Of a DNA stretch of 64,000 nucleotides, positions 10,806-22,800 are shown piece by piece (position 1 is the stretch's first letter; each line of letters starts with the position of its first letter). The stretch covers positions 35,973,759-36,037,758 of the forward strand of contig OZ025249.1 in the NCBI GenBank assembly GCA_964019135.1, given 5' to 3'. The notes under the pieces were generated by a model. The model was not told the origin of the DNA. It ran no database searches and saw nothing but the letters and a program-made list of their open reading frames with translations. The translations under genes and the position numbers were made by a program. Source of the DNA: Arenicola marina. Its lineage: Eukaryota; Annelida; Polychaeta; Arenicolidae.

Positions 10806-13800
10806 CTATAAGAATAAAAGATAAAAGGCAAGTCAGCATGCTGCTTCCGTTTCTGTATGCCGCTATAAACATAGTATCTATACCATAGGGATTAAAATGT
10901 GAACAAATAAATGTCGTACAATTTATAGAAATATTAAAACACACAAAGTAAATTTCCAAAGAACCAAAGTCGACAGAACAGAGTTAAGTGAAACAATCTT
11001 ATTTAATAAATATTGTTGGCGGTGTATTACCGATGCTTCCCAAAAGGAGTTCTTATTCCTGCACCCATGCATGTACCTCAAATTGGGAAGCAACTTTTCG
11101 CATAAAAACCGAATATTCCTTCCTTCTCCCATTGACGCGAGTTAACCAGGATTTGTTAAAGCGTCCTGAATATACAAACAACTATGACTTGCTCCAGAGC
11201 AAGCCGATAAATGGGCCAACATATTGAGGCTGTACAGGGTGCATTGCAAGACTCACATTGACGTAGAAAGCTGGGGCTGCAGAGAGGATCTTCATGTTAT
11301 GACGCTTCATGAGATTGAGCACCAGTCTGGGTCCCCAACACATGAAGAATATGGCGATGATTGTCAGCAACATGCGTATCACCTGCAATGATAATTAATG
11401 TTGACATGTTGAAATGGATTTCCCGACAAAGACAAGATAAATGGAACTAAATTATTTGTATGTATCTTGCTACAAATTTATAATTATGATAAGCTGGCTC
11501 CAGTGGCGGATCTAGGGGGGGGGAGGGGTTAGGGGGGAACCAGAACATACAACATACATGTTAACATACATGTTAAAGTCCCAAGTCTTCAGAGAGCACC
11601 CCCCCCCCCCCGCCCCTTGGGAACCTGAACATACACTGTTAAAGTCGGCTTTTCCGAGCACGCCCCCCCCCCCAACCCGGTCGCAAGTTTTTCAGAGAGC
11701 ACGCCCCTCGGTCAGACGTTTTCAGTTTTCAGAGAGCAACTCCCCCCCCCCCCCCCCCTTTGGCAAATTCCTAGACCCGCCCCTGGGCTCGCCCGCAGCT
11801 TCTTCCTTAATAAGAAAATAGAACACAGTGTGTGGGATGGGAAAGAGCAAATTTATTGTCGAGTGAGAAAGACACTACATGATATACAAATTGTCCAAAA
11901 AACTAAATAAAAGTGGCGGAACACTTCGCCACTGACTGGCGGAAAACTTCGCCAGTAATTGGCGGAACGCATAATAAACGTGAGCAGACCACGTGCCCCT
12001 ATTATGGGCTGGCGTAACCAACTGCAACGAATCGCCCTGCACGAAGGCGTAACACAGTAGATAGGATATGTATGATAACATATACAAATGGTGTTCAGAA
12101 AAGGAATTACACGTGTTTACTATAGGAAAACCACAGGATCATTTCGCTGAATGATCCTATGCTTGGCTACACCACAGTGTTTAATTACGACACACACGGG
12201 ATTGGGATAGATATTACAAAACTGTCACGCGATGAATACCATTGCAATAACGGCTTCGAATGAGATCCGCGTGAGGGTGGGGGTGGGGGGTGCATATCGG
12301 TGAGGTGGCCATGCATGTGAGGCCGAGGACTATATAACTCCATATATTGCATGTGATGACCGTTGTGGTGGTTCAATGACCCAGCCAAGGTTTTTATTCA
12401 TCACCTGCCAGACGGGTTGGCTTAACTGTCTCTCGTTGCTTTGTGTTTATGGCAGACCATTGTCACGTATTGAAAAGACGGCTTTCTCCTATTCACTTCT
12501 CTCAATTTTGTCCCTCAAGAAATAATGTAGGACTCGTAAAGCCGGGACTATTCCTATGGGGCCTCATGATGGCTCTAGCCATTAACACGGAGAACCTCGC
12601 CGAATAATGCCGCAAAACTTGACGGGACTTTCGAGCCGCATGGTAACCGAAACAAGCAGTCCCTCAACACACACCGTCCAAATGCATTGGTGGTAAGTAG
12701 AATATGAATTATTATCCGACAAGGGCAAGTTGCCATCGTCTAAAAGTGTCCCTAACTTACATTTGTGCATACAAAGCCTTAATATATGGCTCTAACTGTT
12801 GTTGCCTGACAAAATCCCGCGGGAACAAGCAATATAGCTAAGATGTCCCATGGTAAAGAGTGGTCATACAACTTGGCCTGGTCCCTATGAGAGGGGGGGG
12901 GGGGGGGGAGTAACCGCCTTTGAATGGCCAATCCCCAAGAATTTGGGAGAGTAATATCGAATCTCCAAGACGAGGACTGCTCAAGACTAGACGCGAAAAA
13001 ACAACACCTTAAGGAGGATATCGCGAATATCGAGAAATTCACAGAATGCTATAGCGGATAGCGGTAAATAGGTAAAGGGTCTTTGCGTTGAACCAGTAAT
13101 TGTACGGATAGCGATTCCCCCAAATTGCCAACAGCTAATGGCGAATCTCCAAGAATTCCTGGATGCCAATTGCGGAGATCGTAAAAGGTATTCCCCCACC
13201 TCCTTTGACGGCGTAACATAGCCGCTGATGACGGAGCGTTGTTTCTTGCTGTTGTCCACGCCTTCCGGGGAACAGACTTGGTCATTGCAGCGGGCCACAT
13301 TACTCTAATTGCTTGACCATTATACTGATGATAGCACCCCGGGGCGGGGGTGGGGGTTGAGTGGGGGGTGGGGGTGGGGGGGTATTTAATACATTGCTGT
13401 GGGCGGGGGGGGATCCGAGGTAAAGCCACCACTTTTTTACCACCGAAATCCGCTCGGTCGGGGCGTTTTACCGCCAAATTTCGCTGGGAAGGCGTATTTT
13501 CGCGACAAGCCGCTTTATGAACGCACATTTTCAGAGCCCCACCCCGGTCGCAAGTTTTTACATATCAAGCTCTATGGGGGTATCTTTTCAATCATAAATA
13601 TCCGCTCCCTTAGGCATCGAGGGGCACCCTCGGAAACCCCCCACCAGATTCGAATAACAACCCCCCCCCCACCCCTCCCGGGGATAGCACCCTGGTGGAA
13701 AAATTCAAACTAAGTGTGTTTGTGTAATGGCGCATGCGAATATTGCGGAGATGGCATGAATCTTGCTCCATGATATGCCCTATGTTTATGTCGACAGCGG

Positions 13801-16800
13801 ACGGGATGGGTGGGGGCTGGGTGGCTACCTGTGGCGGATATTGTGAGAGGGTTGGTTGCGCCAGATGGTATCTTCCCTCACCAGAAGCATAATCCTCCAG
13901 TTAGCTGCAAAATAACGCACTAGAAGGCACCACCGAATGGTAAAACGTGACGTCAGCGTTATGCAGACGGACGCTTTGAGCCTATATCGCCATCCCACAT
14001 ACAACATAACGACGTATACCACGGTCTATCCTAGGCTTAAAGCACAATGTGGGATGTCTGCCCCACCCCTCCAACCCACCCCAACTTCTTTGCGTGAAGC
14101 AAGATCGCATGATTTTCCACAAGTCCTGCGTCAACCCCTAGCCCCAGTTCTGTGACTGTATGACGGGCAAACATCTGACAGGGCCCGTCTACGCGTGTCT
14201 GGATTTGTCTGTGGCCAGTGTGTCAACAATCACACGTGGACCGGGGGTTCCATTAAAGACATGTGTTGGCGTAAAGAAGGACAAACGGTCTAAGTTTAGA
14301 CGGCCTCGTAAACGTAAATACAATGCACGTAAAATTATGTGACAATCCAGCACGAAATTCACACCCACTTGCCTCCTACCCCCCCCCCCCCGCGCTCCTG
14401 CCCTAGATGGTCAGCATTGCCCCCCCCCCCACCCCCATCCAATACATCCCCATTTGCCATCACCCAGCATATTATATTGGGGGAGGGGGAGGGGGTGGGC
14501 AGCAGGGCCGTCAGAAGCAGGGGGCAGTGGGGACATCTGCCCGCGCCCCCCAGTTTTTTGGCCGTCTCCAAAAAAATGAACGCTGCCGAATCTGGTTGAG
14601 ATGCCGGTCCACGTGTGATTGTTGACAAACATTCGCTCCGCGACGCGAGCAGTTCATAACTTCCGCCCAAGACGAGCGGCGAGAGGCGGGCGATTCGAAA
14701 TTTGTTGTGTGGGAAAAGATGGACATGTCGTGAAACATCGAGGACTGTTGTAAGATATCAACGGTGCTATCTAGGAACATAACATCTATGGAGTTTAAAA
14801 ATACGACATTTGGCGGTGAGTGTGGGTTAGTTTGTTCTACAGAGCTTCTGTTAGACGGCAACCCAAGGCCTTCAGGGGTAAAAATTTTACTTGGTTGCCT
14901 CGAGCCTCGTCTGTAAGTCCTAAATCTGCCATCTGGACGTTTATTAAGATTGATGACTTGTCAGTGTTTGTTCGAATAGGACACTTATTGGTGACCAACA
15001 TCGCTCCATCCGATTGTTCGCATTATCGGTGATTAAAGTTGCATGTTGAGTTCTTTCCCGCCAAAACTAAGCCTAGGCGAAATTTATATCAAAATTTGCA
15101 GACAACTCGATTATTTCATTTTATAAACTCAGAAACCTGATAAAAATCGCCGTTTTGGCTGTGGTGTGGCAAACGTGTCTAGCCAGGGACACCACAGAAC
15201 TCTGTCGCGGCACTGCTACTTATACCAAAGCATCGCGAAGCACACAAACTGATGACGTTTACCACTAAAATGAAAATTTGTGGTAAATTGATATCACGGG
15301 CCAGGGTAAGAGACACTGTTTGGCAGTTTGGCATGGGCGGAGTATAGACAACAGAAATCTTGAATGATTCAAGGACTGATTATTATTTGTATTTTGACCT
15401 CTTTACTTTTGGCGGGAAAGAGCTCGACATGCAACTTTAAGTCACTATGAATGATTTGTGACACGTCTATCTGTCCTCATCGAGTTACACGAGTAACACG
15501 TGTACACGAGCCGCAGATCGACAGGCACAGGCTGGGGGGGAGGGGGGGTGGGGGGAGACACCCTGTGGCCTGTTTCAGTCGATCTGTGGCGCCTGTGTGT
15601 GCCGTCGATGGCTTCCAAACCAAAGTTCCAGGTTCAGTGCGAGCGTGTGACTGTGCATTAACGGATCCAGCGGGGATCCATGCGTGCAACTGCAAGGCAC
15701 AAGAGTTGAACGGGGATAAACAGACATGATGCAGCTGGGCCTATCTCACAGGAGGGGCGGATCCAGACTATAGGGGGTGCGGGAGGGGCTTGAATTTCGC
15801 GATTACAGTGCTTAGGCAGCGGAAGTGGGGGGGGGGGGGTTCTGGCCCTTCGTCTGCTCCAGGACATAGGATAGGCTTATTTATTTACAGGGGGCTTCTG
15901 CGGCTTAACCAGGGGGTGGGGGGCGCGGGCTTAAGCCACAGTAGCCCCCCCCCCACCAGAAAATAAGTAAGCCTAGCCTATGTCCAGGAGCAGCAGCCTG
16001 ATGCTGACGAAATGCCAGAACCGCCCCCCCGCCACTTCCGCTGCCTAAGCACTGTAATCGCGAAATTCAAGCCCCCACCCCATATAGTCTGGATCCGCCC
16101 CTCCTGTGAAATAGGCCCAGCTGCATCATGTCTGTTTATTCCCGTTCATCTCTTGCACGCATGCATGTCAGGAGCGTGTGCAGGAATCCTTCAAAGGGGG
16201 GACACATGAAATAATGCGACCAGGAGAGTGGCACGCTGATGAATTCTTGTGACCGGGGAGTGGGGGGGGGGTGAACAAAATTGGCACCAAGAGGTGAGTT
16301 ATTTTTTGACCCCCGGGGGTGGGGCACAGATATACTATAGTGTCTGAAAGGGGGGAGGTACCCCCCCCCCCTCCCCTCGACACGCCCATGCATGTACAAC
16401 TACTATGTCGAAAACGATTACTTCATTGTACGTGTCGGCTATTCTTAACCAAATTGTTCATTCTTTATGAGAACATTTCGGCCATACACGCCATAGACCT
16501 ACCCACATGCAAATATTGTCATACACCCAGAATGGACTCCCCCCCCCAACTCCCACACATGCCTAGGAGGGACCCCCACCCCACCCCCACCCTTCCCCTC
16601 GCATTACCATACATCCAGGACTGCTCACTCACACCACGAGGATGGACTCCCTCGCCCCTTCACACATACACCCAGGACTGACCCCTCTCCTTCCCATACA
16701 TCTAAGAGGCACCGTGTAGGAGGCCTCAGCGAAAAGTCCAATGCAGGGATAACCCAGTTGGCGCAGGTAGTTGTTGATCTATTTATGTCAGAACAGACCA

Positions 16801-19800
16801 ATACTGAGATATAATACTCTACCCTCTACTGTCGCTCATGCGGCCATGTTAACTAGTACTCCGCGGCCAGCGGATTGGAGCGGCCATCATTATGACTTGT
16901 ACTATTAAAGGGAATTATACATCACATGGTTATATCGTTTCGTGTGACTGGATCGTAATTTGATCGTTTGCCGCACGTTAGTAGAAGGTGAGGTAACGTT
17001 TTTTTTTAAACATTCAGCGAACGTTCGCTTAAAGGGCCAATTAACGTAACAAAAACTTTCCTGGCGAACGTACCTCAAACGTTTCTATGTGAACGTTCAG
17101 CGAACGTTGGCTTAAAGGTTCAACTGACGTAAAAAAAATTTCCTGGCGAACGTACCTCGAACGTTCCATGTGAACGTTCGCGAAACCCTCAGCGAACCCT
17201 CTATTAACGTTCTCGGAACGTTCAATTGTTAGCTGGGATACAGCTTGGTAATACAATGGCAAACGCATGGACTGCCTGTACCAGACAGTATGTTGTCGAA
17301 CCTCAAGATGGCAAACTATCCACCTACTGAAAGGTTCATCACACATATAAACAATGGCCCACCAAGGGTGGGGGGAAATGGGGGGGGGGGCACTGCGCAC
17401 ACACAGACGTTTCTCTAAGTGGACCCTAGAACCATATGGAGCCGACGGGTCGGGTAGCCATAACGTAGATAAGGGATAGGATTATTTAGGACTATACTAA
17501 CAGCGGATCGAGTTAAACCGATCAGCCACTTTCCGCCCATCATAGTTGCCTCTCGTACGTGGTTCTGATTAGGGAATGGAATTATATCAGGATGGCAATT
17601 TATAAATTCCCATGGTTTTTATTACTAGATTATTTCCAAGGTATTGTGTACTGGGTTTCTGTGTCTTTTTCCTCCCCCCCCCCTCCACCTCTCCGCTCTC
17701 TGTCGTTTGGGATTAGGAAGTGTTCAGCCAATCAACCTCTGGATTAACATACTGCCGTAGTACGCTAGTCACAGTATGTGGCCCACTTATAAAGATCGAT
17801 TCATGATTATATGCATAAATATGTGAATGTTAACCCTGAATCTGTTCGCTAGAGGTCGCATATATAGTTGTCATGAAATGAGAGTCTATCTCATATATTA
17901 TCGAAAGAGACGACATCAGTATTTGGGCCCGACTTGGAGATTTGTTCACAGTTTTCAATCTCATAGTTTGGTGGACGCTGTTAATGCCACACAAGAGCCC
18001 CCGGCCACGAGGCAGAGGACAAGTTCTCGTCCCCCAAACATCGGTATCACTGATGTTTTCGCTATCTATCTGTTTATGCACATTGTCCAACATAGCTAAT
18101 GGGTAAGGTTTAACTATATGATAGAATGGCTGTTCTTTTTTCATTATCATATGTATATTTATCTCATCAGCTCATGTCATTTTATCATTGTCGGTCAACA
18201 GAACTTAATGTGCTAATGTCTCTTGTTGACCTTTACATACCGACGTTAAATCAAACTTTATCTTATCTTTATCTTCATCTCTTTCTCTCTCGCTCTCTCT
18301 CTCTCTCTCTGTCTCTCTCTGTCGCGCGCCTACTTTTTCTCCGTTTTAGAAATATTGATATGTGAAGCAATATGAAGTGATAGGGTCTCAACTGATCATT
18401 TCAGTTTATTGTTTTGTTTTTGTTGCAATACATGTTTTTTGTGTGATTTTTCACACTAGGCCACCACCGGAAGCTCGTTCCTCACATCATCTCTGCCCCA
18501 AGTAACCGCCAACCTCATGGTAGATCTCAACGGTTGAATTATCTATTTTCGATGACCTCCATCGAACTCACTTCGAAAATAGTTTGAATGTAATATGGTT
18601 TCTAATTAATCAAATCGAATAAATTCGTCCGGTTACGGTACCCGTAGCACAATAAATGCAATACAGTGCAGTGGTATATTTGATGCCATACTACAAATAT
18701 ATCTTCTGTTAGATTCATTTTCAATTTTTGCGTATGAAGGATGAAGAATTTTGATGGTTAAATTTAACGTCGTGCAGAGTAACTATAGCGAGCGCGTGGC
18801 ACTCTCTAACGGGAGATCGGATGTTTCACAAGCACAAAACATGGCAATGCTATTATTTCCGGTCGTAAGCGGGCATAAGCAGTCCGCAACCGTTCTTGCC
18901 CATCACCATCATTTGTAGCCTTTCCATATCACAAATATACATCAGCAAATGTCACCACGGGGTGGCCATGCAACGATAAGCTCGTTGGGGGCTATCCAAT
19001 ATAAACACGCAAAGGTCGCGTCGTGTTATTTCAAGGTCCTTCCTATACGTCCTACAGCTGCCTATACATTACAAAATATATATTGCCGGCAGCTCCAGAC
19101 AGACTGCATGCCTGTACGGGATCAAGTTTATATAAGCCTCGAAAATATTTTCCCAGTCATAGTACGAGGTGGCATGGGTACTTTTCTCCCGCTGTATAGA
19201 TGCATGGTCATGACCGTGTGTGAGCGTCACAGCTGGCCGGTCGGACAGTCAACGAAGCGGGATCGACACCGGTACGCCGGGATTAGCCAGCAGCTGTCGG
19301 CCGTCAATGTTAAAGAAACGTACGTGGCATCAACATCATCCACGGCTACCGGTGCGAGTCCACACACCACTAGCTGGCCGCGGCCACGGCAGTCAGGGTC
19401 GGGGTGAGGATGTGTGTTGGGCAATATGGCTGCGACAGGCGGCACGCGTGCGTGCGTGCGTGAGTGCATGCGTACCCAACGCCCCAAGGACCATTACCGA
19501 ACTAGCACATATGAATAATTTTATCGCCACGAATATTATAATGTGCGGGTAGCGTTTCATGTTTTCCGCAATGCCAAAAGTAGGTAAATATGGTTGCAGG
19601 ATCATAAATCTATCTGCCAGGAACTCTCAAGGGCAAGATGCCCCAGGCCATTTATCAACCGCAAATTGGTTGACGGCTGCCCGGTTTACAGTCACGTCAT
19701 ATACACAGCAGGTGTACGTCGTGAACTGTAGCGGCAAAAAAACATGATCCAATCAATACTTTAAGATTGGAAGCAGTGTAGAGAGGCGGTTGCAGACCAT

Positions 19801-22800
19801 GCAGAAATACTGGAAAATGGTCTATACATAATGTGCATCGTGAAAAACGAACTCAAAACGTCCTAACATCACGCTGTTGTGGACTTTAGAAGAAACTCTT
19901 TGCCTATAGTGCTTTCTCGTGTGGTATGTGTTTACTAACTAGTGATATTACTTTGTAAACAGTGTGCAAAGTGTAAACAGTATGACAAGTTATGAACTTA
20001 TAATAGTGTTTAATTATTAAATTATTAAATAAAGATAGAAAGGGTTGGATAATTATCATTTTGTTCTCTTATTGCTGACAACGTTATGATACAATGTTAA
20101 TTAAATGATAAGTAATTTTGTATAATGGTGATACTTCGGACCACCAGTGACCGAACGTGATGCATGAAATGACCTCCAGCTATTGATGTGCACATAAGTC
20201 TAACCGTGTAATTGACAGACTGGCCAAAACTTATAGAACCATATAGAATCGATACCATCAAGTATATTCCTCGACGTTTGTCTGAATCGATTATTCACTA
20301 TGGTTTATAGGTTTTGAGTCTAAATACGCCGGCGATATGGTTGATTTGTAGACTAGGACACCCGCCGGTTGGAGGATGTGGGACTCATTCTGCACGGGGT
20401 TCTGTCTTTCGGTCTCATGCTTGATTCTTCCCCCATGACCCTCGCCCCATCCGTCCTGACGCGACACTTCTCATCAAGGTCAGCATCAGCTCATTAAGTC
20501 TCCAACTCGAGTATATGCAAAGCCGGGTTGACCTACAAATAATTCCCCCTGGCGAGCGTTGTCTTAATGATGTAACCATGTACTCGTTGACTGAACCTTA
20601 TCATCAGTAGTTGTCTGGTCAATTTCAGCGTCACTAACGAATGGGGCGGGATCGACTAATGGGAAGGTGGGGAGTGACGCAGTGGGGGGAGCGGGGTTGG
20701 GACCGAGCCGAGGAGTAGGGAAGTGGGGGTGGGGGCGAGGGACTCGGTGCGGGGAGTGAGGGGGGGGGGTGTTGGGGGGCCGGAAGCGAGGGAGTGGGGG
20801 GGCGGGGAGTGAGGGAGTGGGAGGGAGGGGAGTGAGGGAGTGGGGAGTGCGAGAGTGGGGGGCGTAAGTGAGGGAGTGAGGGGCGGGGAGTGGGGGGTGG
20901 GAAGGGGGTGCGGGTGGCAGACACTCGCCTGTTTACGGGCCTCACGGATCTCAGCGCTGTGGTCCTTGATGGCACTGGTGATGAGGGTCTTGCCTGGCCG
21001 AAGGGTGCGGTGTTTGGGACTCGTCAGCCGCTGCTTGCTCTCGTCCTCCGACCTATGTACGGGGAGAGGACATGACACGTGGGCAATGAACGAGCACAAC
21101 GACACAGTCATCTCGTCCTTGTTCATGCAGGAAAGGACATCCGGACACTAACGAATATTGAAATGCGGCCAGTTATTATCCCGGCCCGGTCATCAAGCGG
21201 AAAGCGGGTAATAAAATTCATGGAATCGAATATTATTTAATATCCAGATGAAAAATACAAATGTAACAATTCGAGAGCGGAAATAATTAAATACGGATTA
21301 TATTTCAGGCCGAAAACGTGTATGACAGGAGTTTTATCATTTCCTTCCTAATGGTCTCTGCTATCTCCGCTGATCTCATTCGATCAGCACTGGAAATGGC
21401 TACACCATTAGGATTTTTATTTCGGTTTGTATAATCACCACAGTATTTCCATTTAGAATTCGGCAGTGGAATTTAGAAGTCGCGTGTTAGAATCGTTCTG
21501 GCCTTCGTATCTTTCTTCTCTGTCCTATGGCCCTTTTGTGGGAGACGCCTCGGTGCACCCGACTCATAACCACCCTCTCCCACTCTCACTGCAGAGAGCC
21601 AAGGTGTCGCTAGTTTACGTGCTCTTAAGGTGGAGATACAAATTAGTGCTGGGACCCGGCCTAAACCTAATAACATATGAAATCAGGTTTCGAAAGGGTA
21701 CAAAATGTTTTTTGTTGTTAGTAATAAATACACAAAGCTCGTTATTTCTATGTCTTATTCTTACTCTTGCAAGAAATTACAGCTGATTTGACCGTTTTTC
21801 AAGAATGTTGAAATTTGCCCCCGGCCGACAGCAGCGGTCAAAGCTAGCTTGCGTAGCGCCACGGTGCGGGGAGCTTGGTGCTGAGATTGCGTAAGCCGGA
21901 TAATTAAGTGTTCAGCCTAAGAAACGTCACTACGATACCCGGGAGGAGACCTGAGGTGATATCGGCGTTACATAAATGAGACAGTCGCGCTTCCCCAGGA
22001 ATTGGATTGTCGTGGACCTCGCAAATGAAAACTGTGGCATGGTTGTTTTTTACTGAACATTCGACGCCATTACCTCTTGTGACAGATTTAATACGAGGGC
22101 ATCAGGTATAAGGCGCTCGTCGCTGAACAGTGCATTTTGATTAGCAAATCAGTTTTGATTAGCAAAACAACAGCATTTTTTTTAATGAAACGAGTTTATA
22201 ACATATTTTTTTATGGTTGCGAAGTGAAATGAAGTGATGTTGACTTTTCATAGGGATATATAATATCAAGGGTGGATCTATTGTTATTTTAATGGGAGTG
22301 GGGCAGTTTGGAATTCAGTTGCTACAGTAGGGCATTTAGTATTTGGTGTTGCTTCGCTTGAACGTAGTTTGCTAATATCTATTCTAGCTTCGCTGCAACC
22401 GGACATCACACGCTCAGCTCAACGATTTGTATCATGGAATCTACTCCCTCACAATAAAACTGCCAATAAAACTGCAAGGCGTCTCCCCGATAAAAAACGC
22501 ACACAGTGGGCCGTATTCCTAAACCATACTAAATCTACTTAACGCTAAGTAGAACATTTGCAAGCGCCTTTTCCTGCACAGAAGCGGTCATTCACCAAAA
22601 ACAGGTTCATACTGTGGAATGTGCAAGTTCTTAAACAAGACAGCTGTAGGCTGAGTTACTGACAAAAGTGACGTCATCTTTGACGTGTCGAATAACTTTA
22701 TAAAATAAATTTACTTTACTTAAACATTATAAAATAAATTTATGCGCCGAATAACTCCTACGGGCAATGTACGCATTTCAGACTTTCATGAAGGGCAAAT

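Noticed and set aside
20929-21126. Reading the loop 3 exon as a separate proline-rich gene continuing into the G-rich tract
   Set aside because: The proline-rich continuation is the intronic G/C tract; phases on both sides fit exactly as GPCR exon 4.
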